Origin: Paenibacillus hamazuiensis | GTDB taxonomy: Bacteria; Bacillota; Bacilli; Paenibacillales; NBRC-103111 | Direction of reading: 5' to 3' | DNA length: 64,000 nt | NCBI RefSeq assembly: GCF_023276405.1 | Contig: NZ_JALRMO010000001.1 | Span: 8,657,501-8,721,500, forward strand | Shown: in pieces, positions 37,114 to 45,232 of the stretch | Position numbering within the stretch: the stretch's first letter is position 1 | How the letters are laid out: each line of letters opens with the position of its first letter | Made by a program: the position numbers and the translations under genes | Notes under the pieces: model-generated | What the model saw: the letters and a program-made list of their open reading frames with translations, nothing else | Databases searched by the model: none | Told to the model about the DNA's origin: nothing

Positions 37114-37144
37114 ATTGTTCAATCCCTTCGAGGTGTTTTTATTT

Positions 37145-38170
37145 TTATGGGACAAGAACGGCTCGGCCGTTTATTTTTCCATGATGAAGCAAATTCAGCA
37201 CATCGTTCGCCTCGTCCAGCGAATATTTCGTGGAATGAAGCTTTACCTTGCCTCGGGCATGAAGTTCCATCAACTGATACAGCTCGTTATAGTTTCCGAC
37301 CAAACTGCCGAGAATGCTGAACTCATTGTTGATGAGTTTAAGCGAAGGAAGTTGTACCGTCCCCCCGTAACCGACAACGATATAGGTTCCCCCCTTGCGA
37401 AGCATTTGCAGGCTCTCCTCGTGGGTTTGGTCATTGCCGACAAAGTCGATAATGATATCGGCTCCTTGCCCGGCGGTCAGACTCCGAACCTGAGAAACGG
37501 CTTTATGATTGGCCTCGACGGCGTGAACGGCCCCGAGCTCCAAGGACATGTTCAGACGCTCCTTGTTCTTATCCAGCGCAATGATATCCGCATTCCCCAG
37601 CTCTCTCATGACTTGAACGCCAATATGGCCGAGTCCTCCCATCCCGATCATAACAACATGGGTACCGGGCTTGGCTAAAGGAGCCGCTTTGCGTACAGCG
37701 CGGTAGGCGGTGATGCCGGCATCGGCAAACGGCGCTACATCGGCGGGATTTACACCCTTCGGCAGCGGAATCAAGGCCCGTTCGGAAGTTTTCAAATATT
37801 GGGCATATCCGCCATTAACGGTGAGACCGCAAAACTTCAGATTGGGGCAGTGCATGTCCTCGCCGGAACGGCAGCTCAGACATTTTCCACAGCTCATCAC
37901 AGGGTGCAGAATAACAGGATCGCCTACCTGGAAATTGGTAACGCCGGAACCGATTTCGTGGACCCAACCGGCGTTTTCGTGGCCGATGATGTAGGGAAGC
38001 GGCGTGCCGAGAGTTTCCGCCCAAACGCCTTCGATCAGATGCAGGTCGGTATGGCAAACGCCGGCTCCCCCGACTTTCACGATAACATCGCTTGGGTCCG
38101 TAATGACCGGGTCCGGAACTTGCTCAATTCGTAAAGGCTCATTGTAATTATACAAAAGCGCTGCTTTCAT
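37145..38170 (-). CDS. Zinc-dependent alcohol dehydrogenase (NAD type) of the monooxygenase locus
   Basis: Medium-chain dehydrogenase of 341 aa. The catalytic-zinc cysteine is in GGAGVCHTDLHLIEG, with GHENAG downstream. The structural-zinc cysteines are in SCGKCLSCRSGEDMHC. The Rossmann motif is VVMIGMGGLGHIGVQ. It overlaps the DUF59 gene by 23 bases and precedes groEL by 31 bases, so it belongs to the leftward operon. It probably oxidises the alcohol made by the monooxygenase. If the substrate is propane, 2-propanol would become acetone (inference). Confidence 0.93.
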   Translation of the reverse strand: MKAALLYNYNEPLRIEQVPDPVITDPSDVIVKVGGAGVCHTDLHLIEGVWAETLGTPLPYIIGHENAGWVHEIGSGVTNFQVGDPVILHPVMSCGKCLSCRSGEDMHCPNLKFCGLTVNGGYAQYLKTSERALIPLPKGVNPADVAPFADAGITAYRAVRKAAPLAKPGTHVVMIGMGGLGHIGVQVMRELGNADIIALDKNKERLNMSLELGAVHAVEANHKAVSQVRSLTAGQGADIIIDFVGNDQTHEESLQMLRKGGTYIVVGYGGTVQLPSLKLINNEFSILGSLVGNYNELYQLMELHARGKVKLHSTKYSLDEANDVLNLLHHGKINGRAVLVP

Positions 38171-38891
38171 TTTTGCATGCCTCCATTTCGGAAAGTGGTT
38201 CCGTACCGTATCGTGTTTGAAACAAGCCTTGGCAATGGTGCCCGTTGAATTCCATACTGAGGCGGATCAGCCGCGCGCTCGCCAGGTAATCGGGAAAGCT
38301 CTCCGGATCCAGCTCGCTGCCGTCCGGCCGAATAAACGCTGTTTGCTCCGGTTGATTGCCCTGTCCGAATTCCTCGCGAATGGCCAAATATCGTTCCGCC
38401 AGTACGGTTCCTTCCGCTTCAAAAAACGGCAGTTCCGACAAACCTTGAATGGTCAAATTCAAGATAGCCGCATGTTCCAATCCCGAACGGATGAGATATT
38501 GAATTAACTTTTCTTGACGGGAAAAATAGGCTTTGATTCGAAATGATTCCCGCAGCTCTTGAAGTTCGCCCTTAGCCATATTCGGGAACGTCTCGAAGAA
38601 CGATTTGCGCGACGAAACCCCTTCATTGATTTCGGCTGCGGCGCAGTGATCTTCGAGTCTGACGACCACGTTGCTTACCCACGGAAGCTCCGATACCCGG
38701 TCGCGTATATCCTCCGCCATGATGAAAGCGAAGTTTGTGGAACACCAATAAGTGGGAAGACGGAATGAAACCGTGACGGATGAATCCTGGATGGTTACTT
38801 CATTGATAAATTCCAGTTCGGTAAGCGATCGGTCCAATTCGGGATCGTTGACCAGAGCTAATTTCTTAAAAACTTCTTCCCGCTGCTGCAT
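38148..38891 (-). CDS. DUF59/MIP18-family metal-cluster assembly protein with C-terminal extension
   Basis: The N-terminal ~100 residues form a DUF59 (PaaD/SufT-like) domain: NDPELDRSLTELEFI at 15-29, and conserved Cys50 in YWCSTNF, followed by a DHCAAAEI segment. About 140 further residues follow that I do not recognise. They are helix-rich and end with HCQGLFQTRYG. DUF59 proteins take part in Fe-S or metal-centre maturation and occur in actinobacterial prm/mim-type loci. Here it probably helps install the diiron or [2Fe-2S] centre (inference). The total length of 247 aa is about double a plain DUF59 protein. Confidence 0.85.
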   Translation of the reverse strand: MQQREEVFKKLALVNDPELDRSLTELEFINEVTIQDSSVTVSFRLPTYWCSTNFAFIMAEDIRDRVSELPWVSNVVVRLEDHCAAAEINEGVSSRKSFFETFPNMAKGELQELRESFRIKAYFSRQEKLIQYLIRSGLEHAAILNLTIQGLSELPFFEAEGTVLAERYLAIREEFGQGNQPEQTAFIRPDGSELDPESFPDYLASARLIRLSMEFNGHHCQGLFQTRYGTEPLSEMEACKNESSAFV

Positions 38892-38910
38892 GTTATCCCT
38901 CCCAACTCGA

Positions 38911-39930
38911 TTAACGGCTTACTGCGAGCTTATCTTGACTTAACAACGACTTCTGGGCGGCGATATCGATACCATACAATCGTGCGGCATTTTCGCCCAA
39001 AATTTTTCTTTTGACCGCCAAAGTTAAATCGGTTCCGGTTTCCTGTTTGAGATCTTCCGGAAGCTCAAAGGCCATAAATTTCTCAATCAGCCAACCCGGC
39101 TCCCAAAGCGCATAGTCGCTTCCAAACAGCATTCTATCCTCACCCACCCAGTAGAGCAGCTCACTGATAATTTGCGCGAAATACCGGGGGCGGGTATGAA
39201 TGAAAGGCATTGCTACGGACAAGCCGGCATAAACATTCTTTTCCTGCGTGGCGATCCAGCAAAAGTCCTCCAATCGAGGGAGACCGCAGTGTTCCACGAT
39301 AAAGTTCAATCCCGGGAAGTTGGAAGCCGCCCCGTCAATATCCGCCACATCAAAAGCATCCCGATCGAGCGGGGTTAATGTGGGACCTTTATGCGCGTGA
39401 ATATTAACGATGCCCAGCTCTTCGCATTTTGCCAAATACCGTTCCGCCCATGGGTCGGTAAGCTTATAACCTCGAGACGAGCCTCTCCATTCGGCCGTGT
39501 ACAATTTTACTCCTTTAATGCCGTAGGTTTTCGCCATAAATTCCAAATATTCGAGTCCTTGTTCCCCGTCGCGCGGATCAAAAGATCCGTTGCCAATCAA
39601 TCTCCCCGGGTACATCTTCACAAGCTCGGCATTTTTTTCAATATCCCCGAACGGTTTTTTATAAAAATCCGTCAAAAAGACGGGCTGGAAAATAGCCATG
39701 TCCGCATACCCTTTCGTGAACACATCGTGTATCAGCGTTTCCGCATCGTATTTGAGAAATTTCTCCTTCGGCCATAAATACTGAGCCGGACTAAGGTTTT
39801 TATGATAATCATAGAAACAGTTGATAAACTGCTCGCCATGGATGTTCAGCTGGTTTTCCGGACTTGCGTCCCATAACGCAATATGACTGTCAATGACAAA
39901 AATTTCTTCTCCGTTTGCCGTTTTAAACAT
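38911..39930 (-). CDS. Amidohydrolase-2 family metal-dependent hydrolase
   Basis: TIM-barrel hydrolase of 339 aa related to the ACMSD/amidohydrolase-2 group. Candidate metal and catalytic residues lie in VIDSHIALW, VNIHAHKGPT, FIVEHCGLPR and MLFGSDYALW. The first motif has only one histidine (DSHIA) instead of the usual HxH, so the metal site may be altered. The ATG at 39930 has GGAGGAG eight bases upstream. An amidohydrolase gene occupies the same neighbourhood in known prm/mim clusters, where its role is unclear. Confidence 0.85.
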   Translation of the reverse strand: MFKTANGEEIFVIDSHIALWDASPENQLNIHGEQFINCFYDYHKNLSPAQYLWPKEKFLKYDAETLIHDVFTKGYADMAIFQPVFLTDFYKKPFGDIEKNAELVKMYPGRLIGNGSFDPRDGEQGLEYLEFMAKTYGIKGVKLYTAEWRGSSRGYKLTDPWAERYLAKCEELGIVNIHAHKGPTLTPLDRDAFDVADIDGAASNFPGLNFIVEHCGLPRLEDFCWIATQEKNVYAGLSVAMPFIHTRPRYFAQIISELLYWVGEDRMLFGSDYALWEPGWLIEKFMAFELPEDLKQETGTDLTLAVKRKILGENAARLYGIDIAAQKSLLSQDKLAVSR

Positions 39931-39979
39931 GGTGCACTCCTCCAATATTTTAGTTTTGTTTAAACAAGGGGTTTAGCGA

Positions 39980-40531
39980 TTATCGTTTCAGCAATTTAAT
40001 GAATTCCTTCATATATCCGGGATGATCGATCCAAGCGCGCGACGTTACAAAACTTCCGTCCACCACAACCTCCTCATCGACAAATGTGGCTCCGGCAGCG
40101 GTCAGGTCAGGCTTGAGCGACCAAAAAGCCGCACATCGGCGCCCTTTCAGATGACCTTGAGGAAGCAGGGCCAAAGCGGCGTGGCACTCAAAGGCCAAAG
40201 GTTTCTTCGTCTCTACAAAATGGTTTAAAATCTTGTTGAATGCGCTGTCATTTCGAATGTGCTCGGGAGCGCGTCCGCCGGGAATTACGGCGCCATCGTA
40301 TTCGGCGGGGTTGACCTCTTGAAACGCAAGATCGGCTTGAACGCGATAACCGTATTTTTCGGTAAAGGTTTCAAAACCCGGTTCAAAGTCATGGACAACC
40401 GTTTGGATCACCTTCTTTGTGGGCGCTGCAATATCAACCGTATAACCTTCCTCCCGCAGGCGGTGCAGAGGATACATCACCTCCAACGACTCCGCCATGT
40501 CTCCCGTAATCATCAATACTTTCCTGCTCAT
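39980..40531 (-). CDS. DJ-1/PfpI family protein
   Basis: Class I glutamine-amidotransferase-like protein of 183 aa. The nucleophile elbow is AFECHAALALL (Cys in ECHAA), and the conserved glutamate is in PGGRAPEHIR. C-terminal SRAWIDHPGYMKEF is family-like. Members act as glyoxalase III, deglycase-like enzymes, proteases or chaperones. It is the first gene of the leftward operon, 69 bases from its -24/-12 promoter. A carbonyl-stress role beside an alcohol/ketone pathway is plausible but unproven. Confidence 0.88.
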   Translation of the reverse strand: MSRKVLMITGDMAESLEVMYPLHRLREEGYTVDIAAPTKKVIQTVVHDFEPGFETFTEKYGYRVQADLAFQEVNPAEYDGAVIPGGRAPEHIRNDSAFNKILNHFVETKKPLAFECHAALALLPQGHLKGRRCAAFWSLKPDLTAAGATFVDEEVVVDGSFVTSRAWIDHPGYMKEFIKLLKR

Positions 40532-40599
40532 TTGTTAAACGCTCCTTTCTTCTGACAACAAATTTTGAGGAGAAGAACTTCCCCCTTGCCTAAATTCCA

Positions 40600-40616
40600 A
40601 GCAAAATCCATGCCAA
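40600..40616 (-). promoter_or_regulatory. Sigma-54 -24/-12 promoter of the leftward assembly operon
   Basis: On the minus strand TTGGCATGGATTTTGCT gives GG-N10-GC with TTGGCA at -24 and TTTGC at -12, close to the consensus TGGCAC-N5-TTGC. It lies 69 bases upstream of the DJ-1 family start. Confidence 0.8.
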
Positions 40617-40681
40617 TCTGTTTTTCGCCGATGAAACCCGTCACAACGGCGCGCAGCAGCGCATTTTGAATGCGCGTTAAA

Positions 40682-40747
40682 TGCGAACTGTCGCATGTTG
40701 TCGCAATCATTTCGCAACTGTCGCAGAAAATATGAATTTGTGCGACA
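40682..40747. promoter_or_regulatory. Repeated TGTCGCA elements, probable upstream activating sequences
   Basis: TGTCGCA occurs at 40689-40695, 40699-40705 and 40719-40725 and inverted (TGCGACA) at 40741-40747. The first forms a dyad TGCGA-ACTG-TCGCA at 40682-40695. The block lies between the two outward -24/-12 promoters, 66 and 145 bases from their -24 elements, the usual range for sigma-54 activator sites. The AcoR-type activator encoded at 48341 is the likely ligand. The gap up to 40890 is otherwise AT-rich (40790-40830) and holds no gene. Confidence 0.7.
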
Positions 40748-40891
40748 GGGAAGACTGTCTCATTAACTGGAAGAGGTGGAGCATTGATTCTTAAACTTTA
40801 TAAATAATAATTCTAAATAATATGGATAAAAAGCGACTTTTTTCATGGACTTTGTTTATTTCGGATGGTTTGCATAATGACAGTACATCAT

Positions 40892-40908
40892 TTGGCATAT
40901 AAATTGCT
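40892..40908 (+). promoter_or_regulatory. Sigma-54 -24/-12 promoter of the monooxygenase operon
   Basis: TTGGCATATAAATTGCT gives GG-N10-GC spacing with TTGGCA (-24) and TTGC (-12). It is 72 bases upstream of the alpha-subunit ATG. The first seven bases TTGGCAT are identical to the opposing promoter at 40616. Confidence 0.85.
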
Positions 40909-40979
40909 GAATCAAATAGTGTGAAGGGAATCTTGATCAGTCCCTTTTTCAAAACCAAATTGATTAGGAGGCGTTTTTT

Positions 40980-42632
40980 ATGGCAAGCTCGTTGTCGAAA
41001 ATTAAAGCTCAGCCCGGGATCAGCATTTCCGAAGCTCACAGCCGGGTCAAGGAGCTGGCATGGCTTCCCAGCTATGCGAAGGAATCCTTGAAGTATCCGA
41101 CCGACTACAAATTTTCCAAGGCCCCTAAGGACACGATGAAACAGGTTTTGCGTTCCTACTTCGCCATGGAGGAGGAGAAGGACAACCGGGTGTACGGTGC
41201 GTTGGATGCGGCGCTTCGCGGAAATATGTTCCGAAATGCCGAGCCTCGCTGGATTGAGTGGATGAAGCTCTTCCTGGCCATTATTCCATTTCCGGAAATC
41301 TCCGCTGCCCGGGCCATGGCGCTGTTAACCAATGTGGTGCCCAATGACGAGTTGAAAAACGGTTATACGATGCAGATGATCGATGAATTCAGACATTCCA
41401 CGATTCAAATGAACCTGAAAAAGTGGTATATGGAAAATTATATTGACCCGGCAGGTTTTGATATTACCCAAAAGGCATTCGGACAATGCTATGCGACAAC
41501 CATCGGCCGTCAGTTTGGCGAAGGATTTATTACCGGCGATGCGATTACAGCCGCTAATATCTATTTGCAGATCGTTGCCGAAACCGCTTTCACAAATACG
41601 CTGTTTGTAGCCATGCCTTCCGAGGCTGCGGCGAACGGGGATTATGTGCTTCCGACCGTCTTCTTGTCCGTGCAGTCGGACGAGTCGCGTCACATTAATA
41701 ACGGATACGGTACATTAATGATGGTGTTGGGCGATTCGGACAACCACGATCTGTTGGAACGCGATATCAGATACGCTTTTTGGCAAAATCACGCCATTGT
41801 CGATGCAGCGATAGGTACCATTATTGAATACGGAAGCAAGGATCGCAGCAAGAGCAAAGAATCCTATGCCGAGCTGTGGCGGAAATGGATTTATGACGAT
41901 TATTATCGCAGCTATCTGATTCCTTTGGAGAAATATGGAATCAAAATTCATCATGACGATGTGGAAGCCGCTTGGGATCGCATCACCAAAAACTTCTATA
42001 CGCATAAGGTTGCTCAGTTTTTTGCAACGGGCTGGCCGCTCAATTTCTGGCGAATCGATCCGCTCGAAGAGCGCGATTATGAATGGTTCGAAAGCAAATA
42101 TCCGGGCTGGTACAAGGAATTCGGAGCATGGTGGGATCATTACCGCGAGCTTTCCAAAGCCGGCAGCACGCCAATCGCTTGGGCCGATACGGGTTATGTA
42201 TATCCGCACCGCTGCTGGAGTTGCATGGTTCCTTGTGTCATTCGCGAAGATCTGGTGGTTGACGAAGTAGACGGTCAATTATACACCTATTGCTCCGAAC
42301 AATGCTGCTGGACGCATAAGGTGGCGTTTGCAGACAAGTATAAAGGCCGCGAGACTCCGGCGATGGGACGCTTCAGCGGACGCCGGCAATGGGAAGAAGT
42401 ATATCACGGCAGAGATTTGGCCGATGTGATTCAGGATATGGGATTTGTTCGTCCGGATGGGAAAACGTTAATTCCACAACCGCATTTGCACTTTGAGGAC
42501 AGCAAAATGTGGACGCTGGACCATGTGAAAGGTTATCAGGTCAGAAGCCCGTTGGTGGATCTCCGCGCCATGTCCAAAGAGCAGAGAGAGAAGCATATTC
42601 TGGAATATCGCGCCGGATTTAAGATTCACTGA
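40980..42632 (+). CDS. mimA: Soluble diiron monooxygenase hydroxylase alpha subunit (propane/acetone/phenol type, MimA/PrmA-like)
   Basis: Catalytic large subunit, 550 aa, with a carboxylate-bridged diiron centre that inserts one O2 atom into a hydrocarbon or ketone. All six ligands are readable: Glu106 (PFPEIS), Glu136/His139 (DEFRH), Glu201 (AETAFT) and Glu235/His238 (DESRH). Their spacing (30, 65, 34) equals that of methane monooxygenase (114, 144/147, 209, 243/246). The gating threonine is Thr205. A C-terminal cysteine module (CWSCMVPC and YCSEQCCW) resembles the YHS/TRASH-type segment of phenol/toluene relatives. AGGAGG precedes the ATG. The order alpha-reductase-beta-coupling marks the prm/mim type. 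Confidence 0.95.
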   Translation: MASSLSKIKAQPGISISEAHSRVKELAWLPSYAKESLKYPTDYKFSKAPKDTMKQVLRSYFAMEEEKDNRVYGALDAALRGNMFRNAEPRWIEWMKLFLAIIPFPEISAARAMALLTNVVPNDELKNGYTMQMIDEFRHSTIQMNLKKWYMENYIDPAGFDITQKAFGQCYATTIGRQFGEGFITGDAITAANIYLQIVAETAFTNTLFVAMPSEAAANGDYVLPTVFLSVQSDESRHINNGYGTLMMVLGDSDNHDLLERDIRYAFWQNHAIVDAAIGTIIEYGSKDRSKSKESYAELWRKWIYDDYYRSYLIPLEKYGIKIHHDDVEAAWDRITKNFYTHKVAQFFATGWPLNFWRIDPLEERDYEWFESKYPGWYKEFGAWWDHYRELSKAGSTPIAWADTGYVYPHRCWSCMVPCVIREDLVVDEVDGQLYTYCSEQCCWTHKVAFADKYKGRETPAMGRFSGRRQWEEVYHGRDLADVIQDMGFVRPDGKTLIPQPHLHFEDSKMWTLDHVKGYQVRSPLVDLRAMSKEQREKHILEYRAGFKIH

Positions 42633-42667
42633 TAGTCACATCCAGGCCCAAACGAGGAGGAAATACT

Positions 42668-43702
42668 GTGCCATATACAATTACACTTGAACCTGTAGGG
42701 GTTCAGATGGAGGTCGAAGAGGGCGAAACCATTTTGGACGCGGCTTTCCGTCAAGGGATCGCTTTAATGCACGGTTGCAAGGAGGGTCAGTGTTCCACCT
42801 GCAAGTCCATCCTTGTCGATGGCGATGTCGAGATGGAGCGGTATTCCACCTTTGCTCTGCCGGATTTTGAAAAAGAGGAAGGCTACATTTTGCTGTGCAA
42901 AGCCGTGCCATACAGCGATATGACCGTGCAGCTTCTGCAATATGACGAAGAAGCTCTTAAAGTGACGGTTCCGATCAAAACCTACCGGACGGTCGTTTCG
43001 GAAATGGAATCTCTCACGCATGATATCCGGCGTATCGTTTTAAAGCTGGAGGAACCGAATCAGATTACTTTCCATGCCGGACAATTTATGGATGTCTATT
43101 TGCCCGGGACAGATGTTTACCGTTCCTACTCAATGGCGAATACCCCGAGACAGTCGGACCGGCTTGAATTTATGATCAAAATCTTTAAAGGGGGCAAGTT
43201 TTCCACGTTTTTGGAAGAACAATTGAAAGTCGGAGATGCCATGGAGGTTCGGGGACCTTTCGGGAATTGCATTCGCCGAGAAGAAAACACCGGTGATATT
43301 TTTCTCATCGGCGGCGGATCGGGCATGGCTCCGCTTTGGTCTATCCTGAATGACATCGTCGAAAAAGGAGTGGACCGCAAGGTTACCTTTTTCTACGGCG
43401 CCCGTTCGAAACGCGATTTGTTTTATTTGGATAAATTCGTCGAGATCGCCGAGCGCTTTCCGAAATTCAGGTTTATTCCGGCCCTTTCGGAACCGCAGCC
43501 GGAAGACAACTGGAACGGTGAAACCGGATTCATCACAAAGGTCGTGGAGGCTCATCTGGATCCCGTTACCGCCGGGAAAGATTTGGAAGTCTTCTTGTGC
43601 GGGCCTGCGCCGATGATTGACTCCACGATTCCGCTGCTGAAAAATCATGGGGTTTCAGCCGATCGCATTTTCTTCGATAAATTTGTACCCGCTTCCAATT
43701 AA
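42668..43702 (+). CDS. mimB: Monooxygenase reductase component, [2Fe-2S]/FAD (MimB/PrmB-like)
   Basis: Electron-transfer reductase of 344 aa passing NAD(P)H electrons to the diiron site. The N-terminal plant-type ferredoxin domain has Cys37, Cys42, Cys45 and Cys77 (GCKEGQCSTC, LLCKA). The FAD domain has VYRSYSMANTP. The NAD domain has LIGGGSGMAPLWSIL and ends FFDKFVPAS. The length is typical of SDIMO reductases. GAGGAGG precedes the GTG start. It sits second in the operon, between the alpha and beta genes, as in prmABCD/mimABCD and unlike methane monooxygenase. Confidence 0.95.
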   Translation: MPYTITLEPVGVQMEVEEGETILDAAFRQGIALMHGCKEGQCSTCKSILVDGDVEMERYSTFALPDFEKEEGYILLCKAVPYSDMTVQLLQYDEEALKVTVPIKTYRTVVSEMESLTHDIRRIVLKLEEPNQITFHAGQFMDVYLPGTDVYRSYSMANTPRQSDRLEFMIKIFKGGKFSTFLEEQLKVGDAMEVRGPFGNCIRREENTGDIFLIGGGSGMAPLWSILNDIVEKGVDRKVTFFYGARSKRDLFYLDKFVEIAERFPKFRFIPALSEPQPEDNWNGETGFITKVVEAHLDPVTAGKDLEVFLCGPAPMIDSTIPLLKNHGVSADRIFFDKFVPASN

Positions 43703-43741
43703 TGCCCAATCTTTTTCCATTCTGAATCGGAGGTAGAAAAA

Positions 43742-44812
43742 ATGAGAAGCTCTACGGAACAATCTGCCGAAGCCGGCGCGAAAAAGTTCGCGGGCAGTGA
43801 AAGCCGCAAATTCAATTATTATCAGCCCAAAAGCCGTCGCGCGACATTATACGAAGATGTTACGGTCGATGTCCAGCCGGATCCCAAACGGTATCTGCTG
43901 CAGGACTGGATCATTTCCTTCGCTGACGGAAGGCCTGCCTATTCTGAGAAGAACACGAAAATCAAGTCCTCGGATTGGCATTTGTTCCGCGATCCCAACG
44001 GAGAGTGGGAACGCACCCACTATATTCGCCAGGCCGACATTGAAAAGCAGGTCTCTCTGACGATTCAAAATGCCAGGGCGGAAAATGCCTTTGAGAGCCT
44101 TGACAAAACGTGGATTAAAATACTGCAAGATCATCTGGGAGCTTCCAAACATCCCGAATACGGTCTTGGCATGCTGTTTCAATCGGCTCAGCGCGACGGG
44201 ATGTCGCAAATGATCAACACTGCCATTCTGATCAACTCGTCGGATAAACTTCGCTACGCTCAGGATATTGCTTTGTATATGATGGAAATGGCCCAAGATG
44301 TCAAGGAGTTAAATGAACAAGCGGGTAAGGAGAACTGGCTGAATAATCCATTGTGGCAAGGAGCCCGCGAAGCGGTAGAGAACTTCTACGCTACAACGGA
44401 TTGGGCGGAGCAAGTGTTTGCGGCAAACCTCGTATATGAACCGCTGGTCGGGGAATTGTTTCGAAGCGGCTTCTTGATGCAATTCGCCGCGAGTCATGGC
44501 GATTATGTAACGCCGACTGTCGTTTCTACGGCAGAAGCCGACTTGGAGCGCAATCTGTCTTATTCCTTGGACCTATTTTCCGTATTTCTTAAAGATCCTC
44601 AATACGGCGATCACAATAAAGAAGTCGCTCAGGGCTGGTTGAAAAAGTGGACGCCTATGTGCGTTAACGCCGCAAAACAGCTGCAGCCGATCTGGTCGCA
44701 ACCCCGCAAAAAGGTGACGACCTTCGCCGCTTCGTATACGCGGGCGCAAGAAAAGTTCAACTCCATTTGGGAATACCTTCAATTGGATTTGCCGGAGGAG
44801 GTAAAACTATGA
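43742..44812 (+). CDS. mimC: Monooxygenase hydroxylase beta subunit (MimC/PrmC-like)
   Basis: Non-catalytic ferritin-like small hydroxylase subunit of 356 aa that dimerises with alpha. Family-typical helices include PEYGLGMLFQSAQRDGMSQ, LRYAQDIALYMMEM, EQVFAANLVYEPLVGELFRSGF and AASHGDYVTPTVVSTAEAD. The diiron ExxH pair is absent, as expected. A GGAGG site precedes the ATG. Its stop overlaps the coupling-protein start (ATGA). Confidence 0.93.
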   Translation: MRSSTEQSAEAGAKKFAGSESRKFNYYQPKSRRATLYEDVTVDVQPDPKRYLLQDWIISFADGRPAYSEKNTKIKSSDWHLFRDPNGEWERTHYIRQADIEKQVSLTIQNARAENAFESLDKTWIKILQDHLGASKHPEYGLGMLFQSAQRDGMSQMINTAILINSSDKLRYAQDIALYMMEMAQDVKELNEQAGKENWLNNPLWQGAREAVENFYATTDWAEQVFAANLVYEPLVGELFRSGFLMQFAASHGDYVTPTVVSTAEADLERNLSYSLDLFSVFLKDPQYGDHNKEVAQGWLKKWTPMCVNAAKQLQPIWSQPRKKVTTFAASYTRAQEKFNSIWEYLQLDLPEEVKL

Positions 44813-45135
44813 GCAGCAATTTCGCTCTGGATAAAGGGTTTTCGAACAAATGCGGTGTCACGTTAAGCGACAGTGTCGAGGGTAGAGTTATTGCCGACAT
44901 CATGCGTGAAAAACCTAATGTGGAAATCACGCAATATCCCGCTATGATCCGCATCGATGGAGTAGGAATACTCGAGTTTGATATGTCCGAGATCAGCGAA
45001 GCATTGGGGCGAAGCTTCGATCCCTACGCCTTTCAGGTAGAGATGTCGACCCACTATGGCCGCATGATATTGCTGGATGATAAAGTTCTGCTGTTTGCCA
45101 ATCCCGACGATGCCAATAAATATGTCGGCGTTTAG
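44809..45135 (+). CDS. mimD: Monooxygenase coupling/effector protein (MmoB/DmpM family, MimD-like)
   Basis: Cofactor-free regulatory protein of 108 aa that binds the hydroxylase and tunes substrate and O2 access. Recognisable segments are GVTLSDSVEGRVIADIMREKPNV and TQYPAMIRIDGVGILEFDM. The start is ATG 44809 with GGAGGAGG upstream, overlapping the beta-subunit stop by four bases. The longer frame from 44767 would overlap the beta gene needlessly. The 97-base gap to the next gene has a GC-rich partial hairpin. Confidence 0.93.
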   Translation: MSSNFALDKGFSNKCGVTLSDSVEGRVIADIMREKPNVEITQYPAMIRIDGVGILEFDMSEISEALGRSFDPYAFQVEMSTHYGRMILLDDKVLLFANPDDANKYVGV

Positions 45136-45232
45136 GTAATGGACCGGGAGGAGGGCGGTTCATCCCGTTCTCCCGACCGGTTATCGCGGAAAGTTTAAGC
45201 AGGAATGCGAGCTGACTAGGGGAGGGATTTTT

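Noticed and set aside
37113-37155. Extended GroEL start at the TTG at 37155
   Set aside because: It would overlap the upstream dehydrogenase, lacks a ribosome site, and the ATG at 37113 gives the normal GroEL length and N-terminus.
40532-40717. Small reverse frames of about 60 codons in the divergent intergenic region
   Set aside because: They overlap the -24/-12 promoter and TGTCGCA repeats and lack ribosome sites and family features.
40980-45135. Methane monooxygenase (mmoXYBZDC) identity
   Set aside because: Iron-ligand spacing matches, but gene order is alpha-reductase-beta-coupling, there is no gamma subunit gene, and neighbours are the amidohydrolase, DUF59 and GroEL genes typical of prm/mim loci.
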